From contig JARLHJ010000024.1 in assembly GCA_031292305.1 (NCBI GenBank), positions 13,078 through 77,077 of the forward strand: a stretch of DNA of 64,000 nucleotides. Reading direction: 5' to 3'. The notes beneath the pieces are model-generated. The model searched no databases. It was not told the origin of the DNA and saw only the letters and a program-made list of their open reading frames with translations. Below are positions 10,001 through 18,894 of this stretch, piece after piece (positions within the stretch are counted from its first letter, which is position 1; each line of letters starts with the position of its first letter). The translations under genes and the position numbers were made by a program. This DNA is from Candidatus Babeliales bacterium (GTDB lineage: Bacteria > Babelota > Babeliae > Babelales > JABDEC01).

Positions 10001-11647
10001 GATTTTAGAGCTTTTGCATAGAAGTTTCATAATTTTCTGATAATTTTCGTTATCAGGTTGTTCGATTATTTTTGTTAATGCAAAATCAATAACATCATTT
10101 GTGATTATTTGCTTTTGATCACCATAAGTTTTGCAATAAATTTCTACATCTAGAGTTAGTAATTGACCTACTAATAATAATTTACCTTTAGAAATACAAG
10201 ATAAAATAGGAGTAGTGCCTTTAGAAGTAAGTTCTTTGTTTTTATATTTTTCAATTAAAACTAATTGTTCTTCAGTAAATTTAACTAATGGATTTTCCTC
10301 ACCTACAACTTTTGCAAACCAAGTGCAAAATTCTATAAATTCCTTTTTTTCTATATCTTTTTCTGCTTTTTTCTTTGCTTTTTCTATATCTTTTTCCGCT
10401 TGTTTTTTTTCTTGACGTTTAGCAATTTCTGTTCTTGTTATATCTTCAGTTCCATTTTGTCTTTCAATTGCCAATTCATGAGCTTTGGCTAGTTTTATAT
10501 CAGTAATATTGGAAATTGAATTAGCCACTATTTTTGAGTTGCCAAAATAAACTGCATTTAGTAATGGATCTTTGTTAGATTGTTTTTCAAAATCTATAAT
10601 TATTTTATTTGCTATTGGATCTTCTTTTGCTTTCTTAGATATTAAATTTAATTTATTCCAATAAGCATAATTACGTATTAAAGGTTCTAATATTTCTTTT
10701 GATTGGGCTTTTAAAGCTTTAATTAAAATATCATCACTAATTTCTAAATCTGGGTTGTGTAATAAAGTAAATTTGATCATGTTAGCGCGTTCTTGGGCTA
10801 ATTTATCATCACGTGGTTTGGCTACAAGTCTAAGTAAAATTTCTTCAGGGGTTATTTTTACATAAGGTAATGCAATATCAAAAATATCTGACTTATAATG
10901 GCCTATTGCTTGTAATAAAATTTCTTTAGCAACGGTAAATATTTGGTCATTTTCTGCTGATAATATTTTGTAATAAAAATAATCAATATCAGTATTTTTA
11001 GAAATATTATCTTCTATTTCAGATGGTTTAATATCTGGTACATTAGAAATATTTACAGGAGCTTCTAATTTTGCTTTTTTTAATTCTTTTTCTTGTTGTT
11101 GAGCTATTTCCTTTAAATCAACTTCATCAATTTTTTTAGATAATACAATTGGATGAATAGTTTTTATAAAAGATTTATTAATGTCAGAGAAATTAGTAAC
11201 TACAATTTTTAAGCATTGATTTTCAAGAATATGCTCAATTTCATAATCGAGTTTATGGGCAAGTTTTTTTTGTGGTTCTAATACTATAGAACTTAAAGTA
11301 GCTTTTAATTGTTCTTTAGTCCAAGCACAAGGGAAGAAACTTTTTTGGTCAATCCATTGCCCATTATGTATAATATAACCCTCGTGGTAATCATTACAAT
11401 CACTATCAGTTACAATCCATAAATTAGAGTCTATTTTAGAAATCGTAAGGCTATCTTTAGTTTTTTCTACTGAAGCAGGAATATAATGATGAAAGCCTTT
11501 AACCTTACCAGTATTTTTATCTATTTTAAAATCAGTAATATGGCTCAAAACATTCTTTGAACCAAAGTATGGTTTTAAATGAACAGTTTGTTCGGCAGAG
11601 TTTAAAAAAAAGAAAGATACTATAAGTATTAATAATTTGATTTTCAT
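7037..11647 (-). CDS. Giant secreted protein: EndoU-like domain, ankyrin and TPR repeats
   Basis: 1536 residues. Residues 1-18 are a signal peptide (MKIKLLILIVSFFFLNSA). Residues about 30-170 match the bacterial EndoU ribonuclease pattern by eye: an early SHI histidine, GFHHY with the second histidine, the strand GYIIHNGQWI, then KSFFPCAWTKEQL, and a closing KTIHPI. The family lysine expected before the NG turn appears to be Tyr. Residues about 225-760 hold degenerate ankyrin units (e.g. ILILAAQANQIEIVKYLL near 618, GWTALIRAIHEENKNNI near 707) interrupted by charged coiled coils near 405 and 690. Residues 780-1530 are TPR/HAT-like helical pairs. It is a paralogue of the next gene (24 bases away). 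Possibly a host-directed nuclease effector; function inferred. Confidence 0.7.
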   Translation of the reverse strand: MKIKLLILIVSFFFLNSAEQTVHLKPYFGSKNVLSHITDFKIDKNTGKVKGFHHYIPASVEKTKDSLTISKIDSNLWIVTDSDCNDYHEGYIIHNGQWIDQKSFFPCAWTKEQLKATLSSIVLEPQKKLAHKLDYEIEHILENQCLKIVVTNFSDINKSFIKTIHPIVLSKKIDEVDLKEIAQQQEKELKKAKLEAPVNISNVPDIKPSEIEDNISKNTDIDYFYYKILSAENDQIFTVAKEILLQAIGHYKSDIFDIALPYVKITPEEILLRLVAKPRDDKLAQERANMIKFTLLHNPDLEISDDILIKALKAQSKEILEPLIRNYAYWNKLNLISKKAKEDPIANKIIIDFEKQSNKDPLLNAVYFGNSKIVANSISNITDIKLAKAHELAIERQNGTEDITRTEIAKRQEKKQAEKDIEKAKKKAEKDIEKKEFIEFCTWFAKVVGEENPLVKFTEEQLVLIEKYKNKELTSKGTTPILSCISKGKLLLVGQLLTLDVEIYCKTYGDQKQIITNDVIDFALTKIIEQPDNENYQKIMKLLCKSSKINVVNIIQNWITTETGFKNCLIFLEKYPQYFWPWFDLVIKDKKHFTLERFKALASFKDDLLRTVDKDNKNILILAAQANQIEIVKYLLMLKTPYIYEYNKKTISVFDHITKDNQTFELLDKLEIERQNKIQAKNLQLKKEQLEKEAVAKQKQADETAQKMGWTALIRAIHEENKNNIIQELQTVVDLHELYKAEKLALANNKPAIVKTIKTKKNDLLKKQFNELKFTKKIVSDIDIPIDYLFELAELYDSNDLKFSYLAAYNIQDFIQEETVVADLEMAISIYKQIIHNGSEDQIIRAKLKLVECYADLNNKEKAKELLMDTIEAGDLYEEISLETKIILIYLTNIEDHKTDLISYLRVLLTNPICSLQQQMNIKFALAHVIEKSRFTESPITEDEQKKLINDAKALFKEVRENSIIPSQKIQANYEFNRFYDDLLKIDYEIFLNEINAPHQKAIVTMALIAKLHTAKEYKKLQLYRKQMLKSSYVSNIKKAIIIYEIAVDYLHLKNNKYAIKYFEKYLETKEKTHEIPAKHLLCELYIIEPDANILKKTFEFCQDISASYFKCFDITPTIKSILTSKLLTQDEINTICVQILENPNFSDEIKEFADQIYKESPIKESDEVTEKKYIEIKELCESAAKDNSSEEAINFLEKALEIESDSSKIQELQLSAAESLVKLYFIKKVNYYRISELCSLILNSQHRTDQQKQFTKFYAGEIMKPSTELTLENLQPHFDFYETVLNNLVTPASTIPVIIILLKNLLNEDLADNNIIANIYYLLSHKNTALEKEIAKKYLDKFKEMQCTDPKIIKKQQLVLNIEKNSRLGLAHSYSEPGHSIQDHEKAINLCMEILSNENSTELDIESAENIIINILQEATNRALLDPSEDNEKTIFDHFNTIEQIEKLKNGERVNKTDRLILHLIKILEKVVIIYSHSECKVFFFSFLAKLYIQLNLLDSAKECYELVMKVKTNENGILIAKQSAQRMLDKFKEK

Positions 11648-11670
11648 TTTTACCTCTTAATTAATTATAT

Positions 11671-14600
11671 TTATTCATCCTTAGATTCAGGCAATGCCAT
11701 CTGTTTATTTTTAAATTTTGCTCGCAGGTATTCTTGTGCCTTTATTAAATCGGGATTAGTGCATACAAGTGAGAGAAATAATGTATAGTGTTTATGCATC
11801 TTATCGTCGTTTGAGGTTCTATAGCTAGCTGCTAATCTATGGTGTATTGTTGCTCTAATATTATTATCAGGAATATGGGGATGTTCTTTGATGGTTTTTT
11901 CTAAGAAAGCTATAATAAATTTCTTGGTATCGGCTGAGAAATATCCATTATCTAAAATAGCTTCACTATAACTAAGTAAGCTTACCCAAATATTTAGATT
12001 TTCTACATTTAAATTAAATGTTAAGTTGCCTAAATATTCAAATATTTTCAAAATACAACCATGCACTCTAGATTTATCATTTTCAGCGACTAAATCGTCT
12101 TGAAGAACTTCACAGCATAATATAAATGCGCGTAGATGATCATTTGTAGTGCATATGTCAGCTAATTCTGTTTTAACAGTTAATAAATTCCTGTTTATTC
12201 TAAAATTTTCAGATTTGATTTGTAAGACATCTTCTAGGTATTTTTTAGCTGGTTCTATTTCATTTTTATGTCGCGCTTGCAAGAATAATCTTAATTGTTG
12301 GTGTATATGCCTAGTAATGTTTATATCTGCTAAAGAACTATTTTTTATTAGCTTTATTATAAATTCCCTTAATGCCTCGGAAATATTATTACTTAGAATT
12401 ATGGCACAAATTTTCTCTAAATTACCAATGTCACTCGGCGCTATTTCGCTTACTAAATTTGAAAGCATTATTACAATTAATCTTTCAGAATTAGGTGTTA
12501 ATAAAAATTGGTCATCTAAGAAATTTAACCTACTTAATAATTGTTTTAAATTGTCTTTATTTATAATAAAGGCTAGAATTGTTAATATTTCTCTTCTTAC
12601 TTGCAGGTTTTTAGTGCAAGTTGTTAATGCATTTAATTTAGCGACTATTTGGTTGCGTTCTTTAATAAATTTATCATCACAAAGTTTATTTAAATAATTA
12701 ATAAAATTTGAATGATCATTTTCTTTATTAATAATTTGTTCCAATAAATTATGTATATTACTTGTAATAATTTGTTGATTTTCAAGTTCATTGTTTGATA
12801 AAATATCTATACACTTGAGAAAACTAGAATCAAATTCTTCAGAGACATAATATAAATGTGCTAAATTACATTGCGCGGTCAAGCATAATGCTTTATTAGT
12901 TTGTTCATATTTTAAACACTCATTTAAATGGTGTATCGCATTTTTAAAATCTTTCTTTAAACTACAACGTTGTGCCATATCAAAATGTGACTGTGCAGTT
13001 GAAGAATCATCTAAGTTCACTTCTTGTAACATTAAACGTGGTGTTAATTGTTTTTTAACTTCTTCTGGTATATATTGCGCATATTCAGGTTTTGAAAGTT
13101 CTTTGATATAAGCTGAATGTTTTTCAGAACTTATATTTGATGATAATATTTTCAATAAAGTTTCTTTTTTAAGCTTTGTACGTCCAGTACTAGGTTGGTG
13201 ATTAAGCTTTACTTCCATAGATAAATATTCTATGCATAAATCAAATGCCTTTTCTATATTATTTACACTAGGTTCATTGAGATTATAAACACATCCTGCG
13301 TATATGTTTGCCAGCAGAATTTGTACATCCATTAAATAATCAGGGGTTGCATTATGTTTTTCAGCTTCTGTTAAATATATTGTTAAAGAATTGCATGCTT
13401 CTTCTAATTTCTTTAGTTGGAAACATATGCCTCCTAATATTCTGTGTGAATCCCATCTGTCTTTGTCATTAGTAAGTTTTGATTTTATAAATTTATGAAC
13501 ATATTTATAAAGACTTTGATGATCATTTTTATTTTGATAAATTCCCATTATTGCTTTTAAAAACTCATGTTTGAATATTGCAGATAAAAAATTATATTTA
13601 TGTAATATGTTTGTATATAATTTTAACAACTTATCTTTATCAGACATATATAATTCGTCTAATTTCAGAATGGCCTGTTCTTTAATAGTTACAGAAGTCT
13701 CTTCATTTTCAATTGAATCTTCTAGTAAAGTAATAACTGCTTCCGGGTTAATCTGTTTAAAATTGTATATAGTTGCTAAATAATATTTGTTTGCACCAAT
13801 TTGCTGTTGTGTTAAATGCCTTGCATTAAAAGGGATTAAAACTTCTTCAAAGAGTTTCTGTGCAGTATTTTTATCATCTTTTTTAGAATAATAAATTTCT
13901 GCTAATATAGATTTTGCGACTATATTTTGTTCTTGCGTTGTTAGTTCATCGCTTAAAATTTCTTGTGCAGTAGTTTCTATTAAATCATAATCATCAGCTT
14001 GTTCATATAAATCTATTAAGTGTAACTTTGATGCAATCTTAAACTGTTTAGCATAAGGATTTTTGTGATTTATAATTTCTTGAAAAACTTTGATAGAGTG
14101 GTTTTTGGTAAAATCTTGTTTGCAGTTTATGAGCGCTATATTAAAACTTATTAAGATTTTTTGTTCTTCAGATATAGCTTTTTCTGATAACAATTGTTGG
14201 TAAACGATCATAAGTTCTTCATACAAATCTGTATTTATTTGTAGATCTGTATTTAAAGTTTTAATTGTCATAATTGATATTGCAAGATCTATTTTGTCAT
14301 TAGTACTACTTTTCGGGTTACATAAATTCATATATAAATCTATGTTTTTCAGGTCAGGTGTAATTTCAGCTCTAAAAATAATTATAGGTTGGTTCTTTCT
14401 AATTAATTTCGTAAATTTATCTTTATCATTTTTATAAGCAGCTTTTTCATAGTCGGTCCAGTTTGCTGAATTTATTTTATAATAAATTTTTTCAGCAATA
14501 TTTTTCCTATTTTTTTCTTGTGCATAATAATATGCATCATGGCCATTGATATCAGTAGATTTTAGATCGGTTTCATCATCGTTAATTAAGGCTATTAGTT

Positions 14601-16707
14601 CAGCATCTGGTTTATTTTCAAGTAAGGCTCTAATTAATGGCGTCCATTTATTATCTTGTGCCAATTTATCTGCTTTTTCTTGCTCTTCTTTGCTTAATTT
14701 TTCTTGCTCTTCACGTAATTTATCTTGTTGTGCAGCTTCTTTTGCTTTAACAATATTATTTAATAGCTCAAAAGTTACACTTTCCTTTGGTGCAAATTCT
14801 AAAGCTTCTTCAATATTATCTGCTTCTAAATTAATTAATTCTTCAGCTATATCTTTTCTATCTGCTTTTGCTGCAACTTTTAATAATTTATTTACATCAA
14901 TAAGAATTTCGTATGTTAATGACTTAATTGTTTCTTTAAAAGCGTTTAAATCATAATTTTTAAATTTAATAATCTCAGAAAACCAAGGTATAAAAATTTC
15001 TCTTGGGTATTGATACCTTATAAATTCAGAATAAAGTAGCTTGTCAGTATCTTTATATTTTAAATTTTTTGACCACCAGTTACATATAAATTTCATTGCT
15101 TGCGATGTATTCTCATTTAGCAAATAGTCCATAATTTTGAAATTATCATGTTCAAATGCTAAAGCTAAAACATCTTTATTATCAGAATTGGTATGGCCAA
15201 TATCTGCACCTAATTCTAATAATTGTTTTACTAAGTTTACTTTGCCGCCACTGTGTCTTTTGCTATAATCTTCAGGGTTATTATATTTATCATGCCAAGC
15301 GCAAATTAATAAAGGTGTTTCATTGCGTTCATTTAATACCTTATTTTTAAAAGGCTTAATAATTTCTATTTCTTCAGTGGTGAATTCAATGTATGGATTA
15401 GTATTGTTTAAAGCTGCTTTAAAAATGTCTATAAACTTGTTAAAAGCCTTTTTTTCTTCTTCTTTTTTTTGTTTTTTCAGAGCTTCTTTTTTTGCAGTTT
15501 CAATATTTTGACGTTTTTCGAGCTCTTCTTGAATTATAAGTTCAATATTTTCTTGCGCAATTTCTAATGCTTGGTTTAATTTAGTTTCAGTTGCATTTAG
15601 ACAAAGTTCTTTAACTAGTATTTCATTATTATAAAAAACCGAATGTAATAATGGATCAGAATAGTTTTTAGCTTCAGCTTCATATTTTGTAATAATAGGG
15701 TTTGCAATAGGGTCTTTTTTAATATCGCCAGGAATAGTTGTAAGTTTGTTCCAATATGCAAAATTTCTTATTAAAACTTCTAAAATCTGTGGAGATTTAG
15801 CCTTTAAAGCTAATTTTAAAATATTGGTATCTATAGTTATTGATTTATTTATTTCTAGTAAACAACTAAGCATTTTAGCACGTGAAAAATCATCAATACT
15901 TTTAGAGACCAATTTAATTAAATTTGCTGGAGTTACTTGTGCGCCTAAGTCTAAAGCAAAAACAAAATAATCAGATTTATAATGTGAGATTGACTGGGTT
16001 AGAATTTCTTGTGAAATTGCATCTATATCTGTGTTGTTTGCACATTCTAATAATTCATAAATTTTTTCAATTTTAGATTTTGAAACAGCATCTTCAATAT
16101 CAGATAACTTAATATCTTTAAAATTAGAAATTTGTTGTGGGATATTTATAATCTGTTTTTTTTGTTCTTTTGCAATATCTTCTAAATCATTACGATCAAT
16201 TACCGTAAAACGATCAATTATAGGGAAAATAGTTTTAATAAAAGATTTTTTAATACGGGCATAATTAGATAAAACAATTTTTAAAGTTTGTTCTTCTAAT
16301 TCATATTCAAATTCATTATTGTTAATTTCTATAACGCGTTCATGTTCAATAGTTGATAAAGCTGCTTTTAATTGTTCTTTAGACCAATTACATGGAAAAA
16401 AGCTTTTTTGATCAATCCACTGCCCATTATAAATTATATAGCCTTCATGATAACTTTCATGATTATCAGCAGTTGCTATCCATAAATTTGCATTAATTTT
16501 GCAGATTTTAATATTTTTTTTAGATTCAATAGAATTAGGTTGATAATAATGATAACCAAAAACTTTATCATTACCCATTTCATTAATTACTTGAAAATTA
16601 ATTATATGATCTAAAACTCTAGGAGAATTGAATTTTAAAGATTTGTCTATGCTATAAGAAAGACATGTAAAGGTTAATAAGAATAATAACTTCATATTAA
16701 ATTTCAT
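11671..16707 (-). CDS. Giant secreted protein, second EndoU-ankyrin-TPR paralogue
   Basis: 1678 residues, the longest gene in the window and a paralogue of its downstream neighbour. It has a signal peptide (MKLLFLLTFTCLSYS) and an EndoU-like domain at about 30-170 with DHIINFQV, GYHYYQP, GYIIYNGQWIDQ, KSFFPCNWSKEQLKAAL and KTIFPI, so both histidines are kept while the usual lysine position is again Tyr. Ankyrin units include NLVKQLLELGADIGHTN near 500 and KWTPLIRALLENKPD near 685. TPR-like repeats run from about 790 to the end. The start at 16707 overlaps the upstream LRR gene by 11 bases; an ATG at 16695, directly after that stop, is equally possible. Either way the genes look translationally coupled. 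Confidence 0.7.
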   Translation of the reverse strand: MKFNMKLLFLLTFTCLSYSIDKSLKFNSPRVLDHIINFQVINEMGNDKVFGYHYYQPNSIESKKNIKICKINANLWIATADNHESYHEGYIIYNGQWIDQKSFFPCNWSKEQLKAALSTIEHERVIEINNNEFEYELEEQTLKIVLSNYARIKKSFIKTIFPIIDRFTVIDRNDLEDIAKEQKKQIINIPQQISNFKDIKLSDIEDAVSKSKIEKIYELLECANNTDIDAISQEILTQSISHYKSDYFVFALDLGAQVTPANLIKLVSKSIDDFSRAKMLSCLLEINKSITIDTNILKLALKAKSPQILEVLIRNFAYWNKLTTIPGDIKKDPIANPIITKYEAEAKNYSDPLLHSVFYNNEILVKELCLNATETKLNQALEIAQENIELIIQEELEKRQNIETAKKEALKKQKKEEEKKAFNKFIDIFKAALNNTNPYIEFTTEEIEIIKPFKNKVLNERNETPLLICAWHDKYNNPEDYSKRHSGGKVNLVKQLLELGADIGHTNSDNKDVLALAFEHDNFKIMDYLLNENTSQAMKFICNWWSKNLKYKDTDKLLYSEFIRYQYPREIFIPWFSEIIKFKNYDLNAFKETIKSLTYEILIDVNKLLKVAAKADRKDIAEELINLEADNIEEALEFAPKESVTFELLNNIVKAKEAAQQDKLREEQEKLSKEEQEKADKLAQDNKWTPLIRALLENKPDAELIALINDDETDLKSTDINGHDAYYYAQEKNRKNIAEKIYYKINSANWTDYEKAAYKNDKDKFTKLIRKNQPIIIFRAEITPDLKNIDLYMNLCNPKSSTNDKIDLAISIMTIKTLNTDLQINTDLYEELMIVYQQLLSEKAISEEQKILISFNIALINCKQDFTKNHSIKVFQEIINHKNPYAKQFKIASKLHLIDLYEQADDYDLIETTAQEILSDELTTQEQNIVAKSILAEIYYSKKDDKNTAQKLFEEVLIPFNARHLTQQQIGANKYYLATIYNFKQINPEAVITLLEDSIENEETSVTIKEQAILKLDELYMSDKDKLLKLYTNILHKYNFLSAIFKHEFLKAIMGIYQNKNDHQSLYKYVHKFIKSKLTNDKDRWDSHRILGGICFQLKKLEEACNSLTIYLTEAEKHNATPDYLMDVQILLANIYAGCVYNLNEPSVNNIEKAFDLCIEYLSMEVKLNHQPSTGRTKLKKETLLKILSSNISSEKHSAYIKELSKPEYAQYIPEEVKKQLTPRLMLQEVNLDDSSTAQSHFDMAQRCSLKKDFKNAIHHLNECLKYEQTNKALCLTAQCNLAHLYYVSEEFDSSFLKCIDILSNNELENQQIITSNIHNLLEQIINKENDHSNFINYLNKLCDDKFIKERNQIVAKLNALTTCTKNLQVRREILTILAFIINKDNLKQLLSRLNFLDDQFLLTPNSERLIVIMLSNLVSEIAPSDIGNLEKICAIILSNNISEALREFIIKLIKNSSLADINITRHIHQQLRLFLQARHKNEIEPAKKYLEDVLQIKSENFRINRNLLTVKTELADICTTNDHLRAFILCCEVLQDDLVAENDKSRVHGCILKIFEYLGNLTFNLNVENLNIWVSLLSYSEAILDNGYFSADTKKFIIAFLEKTIKEHPHIPDNNIRATIHHRLAASYRTSNDDKMHKHYTLFLSLVCTNPDLIKAQEYLRAKFKNKQMALPESKDE

Positions 16708-17947
16708 ATTCTATCTCTCTTTCTTGTAATTTTGCTATGTCTTCAGGAACTACTGGATTGCCAATAATTGATATTTCTTTTATTGATTTAGGTAATTGGT
16801 AGACAATATTATTTAGTTTATTATTTTGTATGTATAAAACATTAAGTTTACGTAGTTTAATTAAGTTATCAGATAATATTGATATTAGGTTATTATCTAG
16901 ATCTAGAAATTTAAGTTCTTGTAATGGATCTAAACTATCATCTAATTCAGTTATTTGGTTATAAGCTAAACTTAATGAAGAAATATTTAATCCATAAAAA
17001 CTATTGCCTAAATCGGTTAAAAAATTATTATTTAATTGCAAGACATCCAGATCTTCTAATGAGTGTAAATTGTCGCCTAAATCAGTTAATAAATTATCAT
17101 TGAGTAATAGATTAATCACACATCCCATGCTTGTAATTCTTTTTAATCCATTTATATTGCTTAAAAATAAATTAGATAAATCTAAAGTTCCTTGTTCATT
17201 TATATGTATGTTTTTTTGATAGTCTAATAAATCATTAATAGAAAGATTCATTTGGGTGAAAAACTCATCATGTATAATTTGTAATCGTTCAGTTGAATCT
17301 ATTTGAAATGCTTTTCTTAGTTTTTGGCTGTTATAGATTAATAGATTTTGACACTTAGGATATAATTCCGCTGATCTTAAATAATAAAATTTCTCTATTA
17401 AATAAGCATGTTCAGGTTGTATAGAAGACATGAATTCTTCAACGTTACTAGGGTTTATAAGTTGTGCAAATCTGTCAGCAAATACATTTTCTAAAAGTTC
17501 AAATTCTAATACTCGTGCTGCATAAAAGAAGTAAGATAATTGTTCTACATTGTATTTATTAAATAAGTTTCTTTGAACTAATTCATATAATTCTTTTGGG
17601 GTTTTTCTAGCTTTATATTCATAAATTAAGGCCATTGCTGTAACTAGAGGACCTAAAATATCACTATGAACATATGCTGCTATTATCTGATTATTTGCTA
17701 GTGTTCTTTGCAATAAATTAGATTGAATAGCAATATCATAATCAACTTTATATTGTTTATTGTCTAAACTAGGGAAAATAATAGGGCTGTGATCTGTTTT
17801 TTGTTTTTTTTCATGTTCATTACCCTCTACATCTTCTGGTTCCATCTGCGAATATGTTCTAGTTTTAACTAATTTTTGTTCCGCAGCATAATTATTAAAA
17901 GCAGAAAAAAAGATTGCCAAGGTAGATAAATATCTTATAATTGTCAT
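16697..17947 (-). CDS. Secreted SKP1/BTB-like plus leucine-rich-repeat protein
   Basis: 416 residues. Start ATG 17947 is preferred over an in-frame ATG at 17965, because AGGAG sits five bases before it and a signal peptide (TIIRYLSTLAIFFSAFNNYA) follows. Residues about 65-185 resemble a SKP1/BTB-POZ fold by eye: VDYDIAIQSNLLQRTL, then a helix with YEYKARKTPKEL, then LSYFFYAARVLEFELLENVF, in the order of SKP1 DVEIAKQS... and ...ANYLDIKGLLD. Residues about 255-405 contain six LRRs of the L-x-x-L-x-L-x-x-N-x-L type (LQLNNNFLTDLGNSFYGL). It heads the EndoU cassette. A role as a host ubiquitin-ligase adaptor mimic is inference only. Confidence 0.6.
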   Translation of the reverse strand: MTIIRYLSTLAIFFSAFNNYAAEQKLVKTRTYSQMEPEDVEGNEHEKKQKTDHSPIIFPSLDNKQYKVDYDIAIQSNLLQRTLANNQIIAAYVHSDILGPLVTAMALIYEYKARKTPKELYELVQRNLFNKYNVEQLSYFFYAARVLEFELLENVFADRFAQLINPSNVEEFMSSIQPEHAYLIEKFYYLRSAELYPKCQNLLIYNSQKLRKAFQIDSTERLQIIHDEFFTQMNLSINDLLDYQKNIHINEQGTLDLSNLFLSNINGLKRITSMGCVINLLLNDNLLTDLGDNLHSLEDLDVLQLNNNFLTDLGNSFYGLNISSLSLAYNQITELDDSLDPLQELKFLDLDNNLISILSDNLIKLRKLNVLYIQNNKLNNIVYQLPKSIKEISIIGNPVVPEDIAKLQEREIEYEI

Positions 17948-18042
17948 GATTTCTCCTTTTACCAAAATATTATTGTTATAAACATATCATATTTATTTCT
18001 ATTTGGCAATAGGAATGTGGATAATGCTTTTGGTTGAGATTT

Positions 18043-18825
18043 TTAATTAAGATTAATTTTTTTCCAGATGTCTAGCAAATTATCCATACTAAGCTGTTGG
18101 GCGCGCAAGGCTAGTGTTTCTTCTGTAATTTGACTTAAATTGTAATTACTGCCATTTAAATTGTTTTTTAAGGTTCTTCTAGGTTGCTTAAAACAAACTT
18201 TAATAAATTTCCAAAATCCGTCTTCATTTGGTATTTCTACTCTGTGAAAGTTTGGCTTAAAGTATAATAATCTAGAAAATACCTTAGGTGCAGGGTAAAA
18301 AGCAGTAGGCGGTATCTTATCTAACATTTTCCAATCAAAATAGTACTGGAAGTATAAAGAAGGGAATCCATAATCACGGCCACCGGTTTTAAGAAGTTTT
18401 TGCCCAACCTCTTCTTGAACCATAATTACACCTTCGCGTAATATATGCATATTTTTTTGTAATAAATGCAAAATTGGGAAAGTAATTTGATATGGCAAAT
18501 TAGAAAGGAGTGTCCAGGGTTTATTAGGTTCAAAATTAGCAAAATCGTAGTCTAAAATATTTTGCTCTGAAACTGTTAACTTTTTATCAAGGAAAGTTTT
18601 CTTTAAGTGAGTTGCCCATTCAGGGTCTATTTCAAAAACCCAAAGGCGCGCTATAGCAGCTTTTAAAATTGATTGTGTTAAAAAGCCTGAACCGCCACCT
18701 ATTTCAAAGACTGACGTTTCTGGGTCCAGAGTAACATTATTGAGCATACTGTCTATTACCCATTGTTCTCGCAGGAAGTTTTGGCTATATTTCTTTTTTA
18801 TTTGTATATCGTGTTGTTTTGGCAT
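18043..18825 (-). CDS. rsmA: 16S rRNA dimethyladenosine transferase RsmA/KsgA
   Basis: Dimethylates the two adjacent adenosines in the 3'-terminal hairpin of 16S rRNA using S-adenosylmethionine. The 260-residue product has the N-terminal KKYSQNFLREQWVID motif, the SAM-binding loop FEIGGGSGFLTQ near residue 40, and the catalytic NLPYQIT near residue 107. Length matches the family. Start ATG at 18825. It is separated from its neighbours and probably has its own promoter. Confidence 0.95.
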   Translation of the reverse strand: MPKQHDIQIKKKYSQNFLREQWVIDSMLNNVTLDPETSVFEIGGGSGFLTQSILKAAIARLWVFEIDPEWATHLKKTFLDKKLTVSEQNILDYDFANFEPNKPWTLLSNLPYQITFPILHLLQKNMHILREGVIMVQEEVGQKLLKTGGRDYGFPSLYFQYYFDWKMLDKIPPTAFYPAPKVFSRLLYFKPNFHRVEIPNEDGFWKFIKVCFKQPRRTLKNNLNGSNYNLSQITEETLALRAQQLSMDNLLDIWKKINLN

Positions 18826-18894
18826 TTTAACTTTAATTTTAAAAATAACTGTTACTATTTATTATCTTAACCTATTTTAGGCCCTATGAAAAGC

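Noticed and set aside
12149-12697. Plus-strand open frame of 182 codons inside the EndoU-ankyrin gene
   Set aside because: Antisense to a long, repeat-containing gene; no ribosome site and no recognisable motif. It is a by-product of low GC and helical codon bias.
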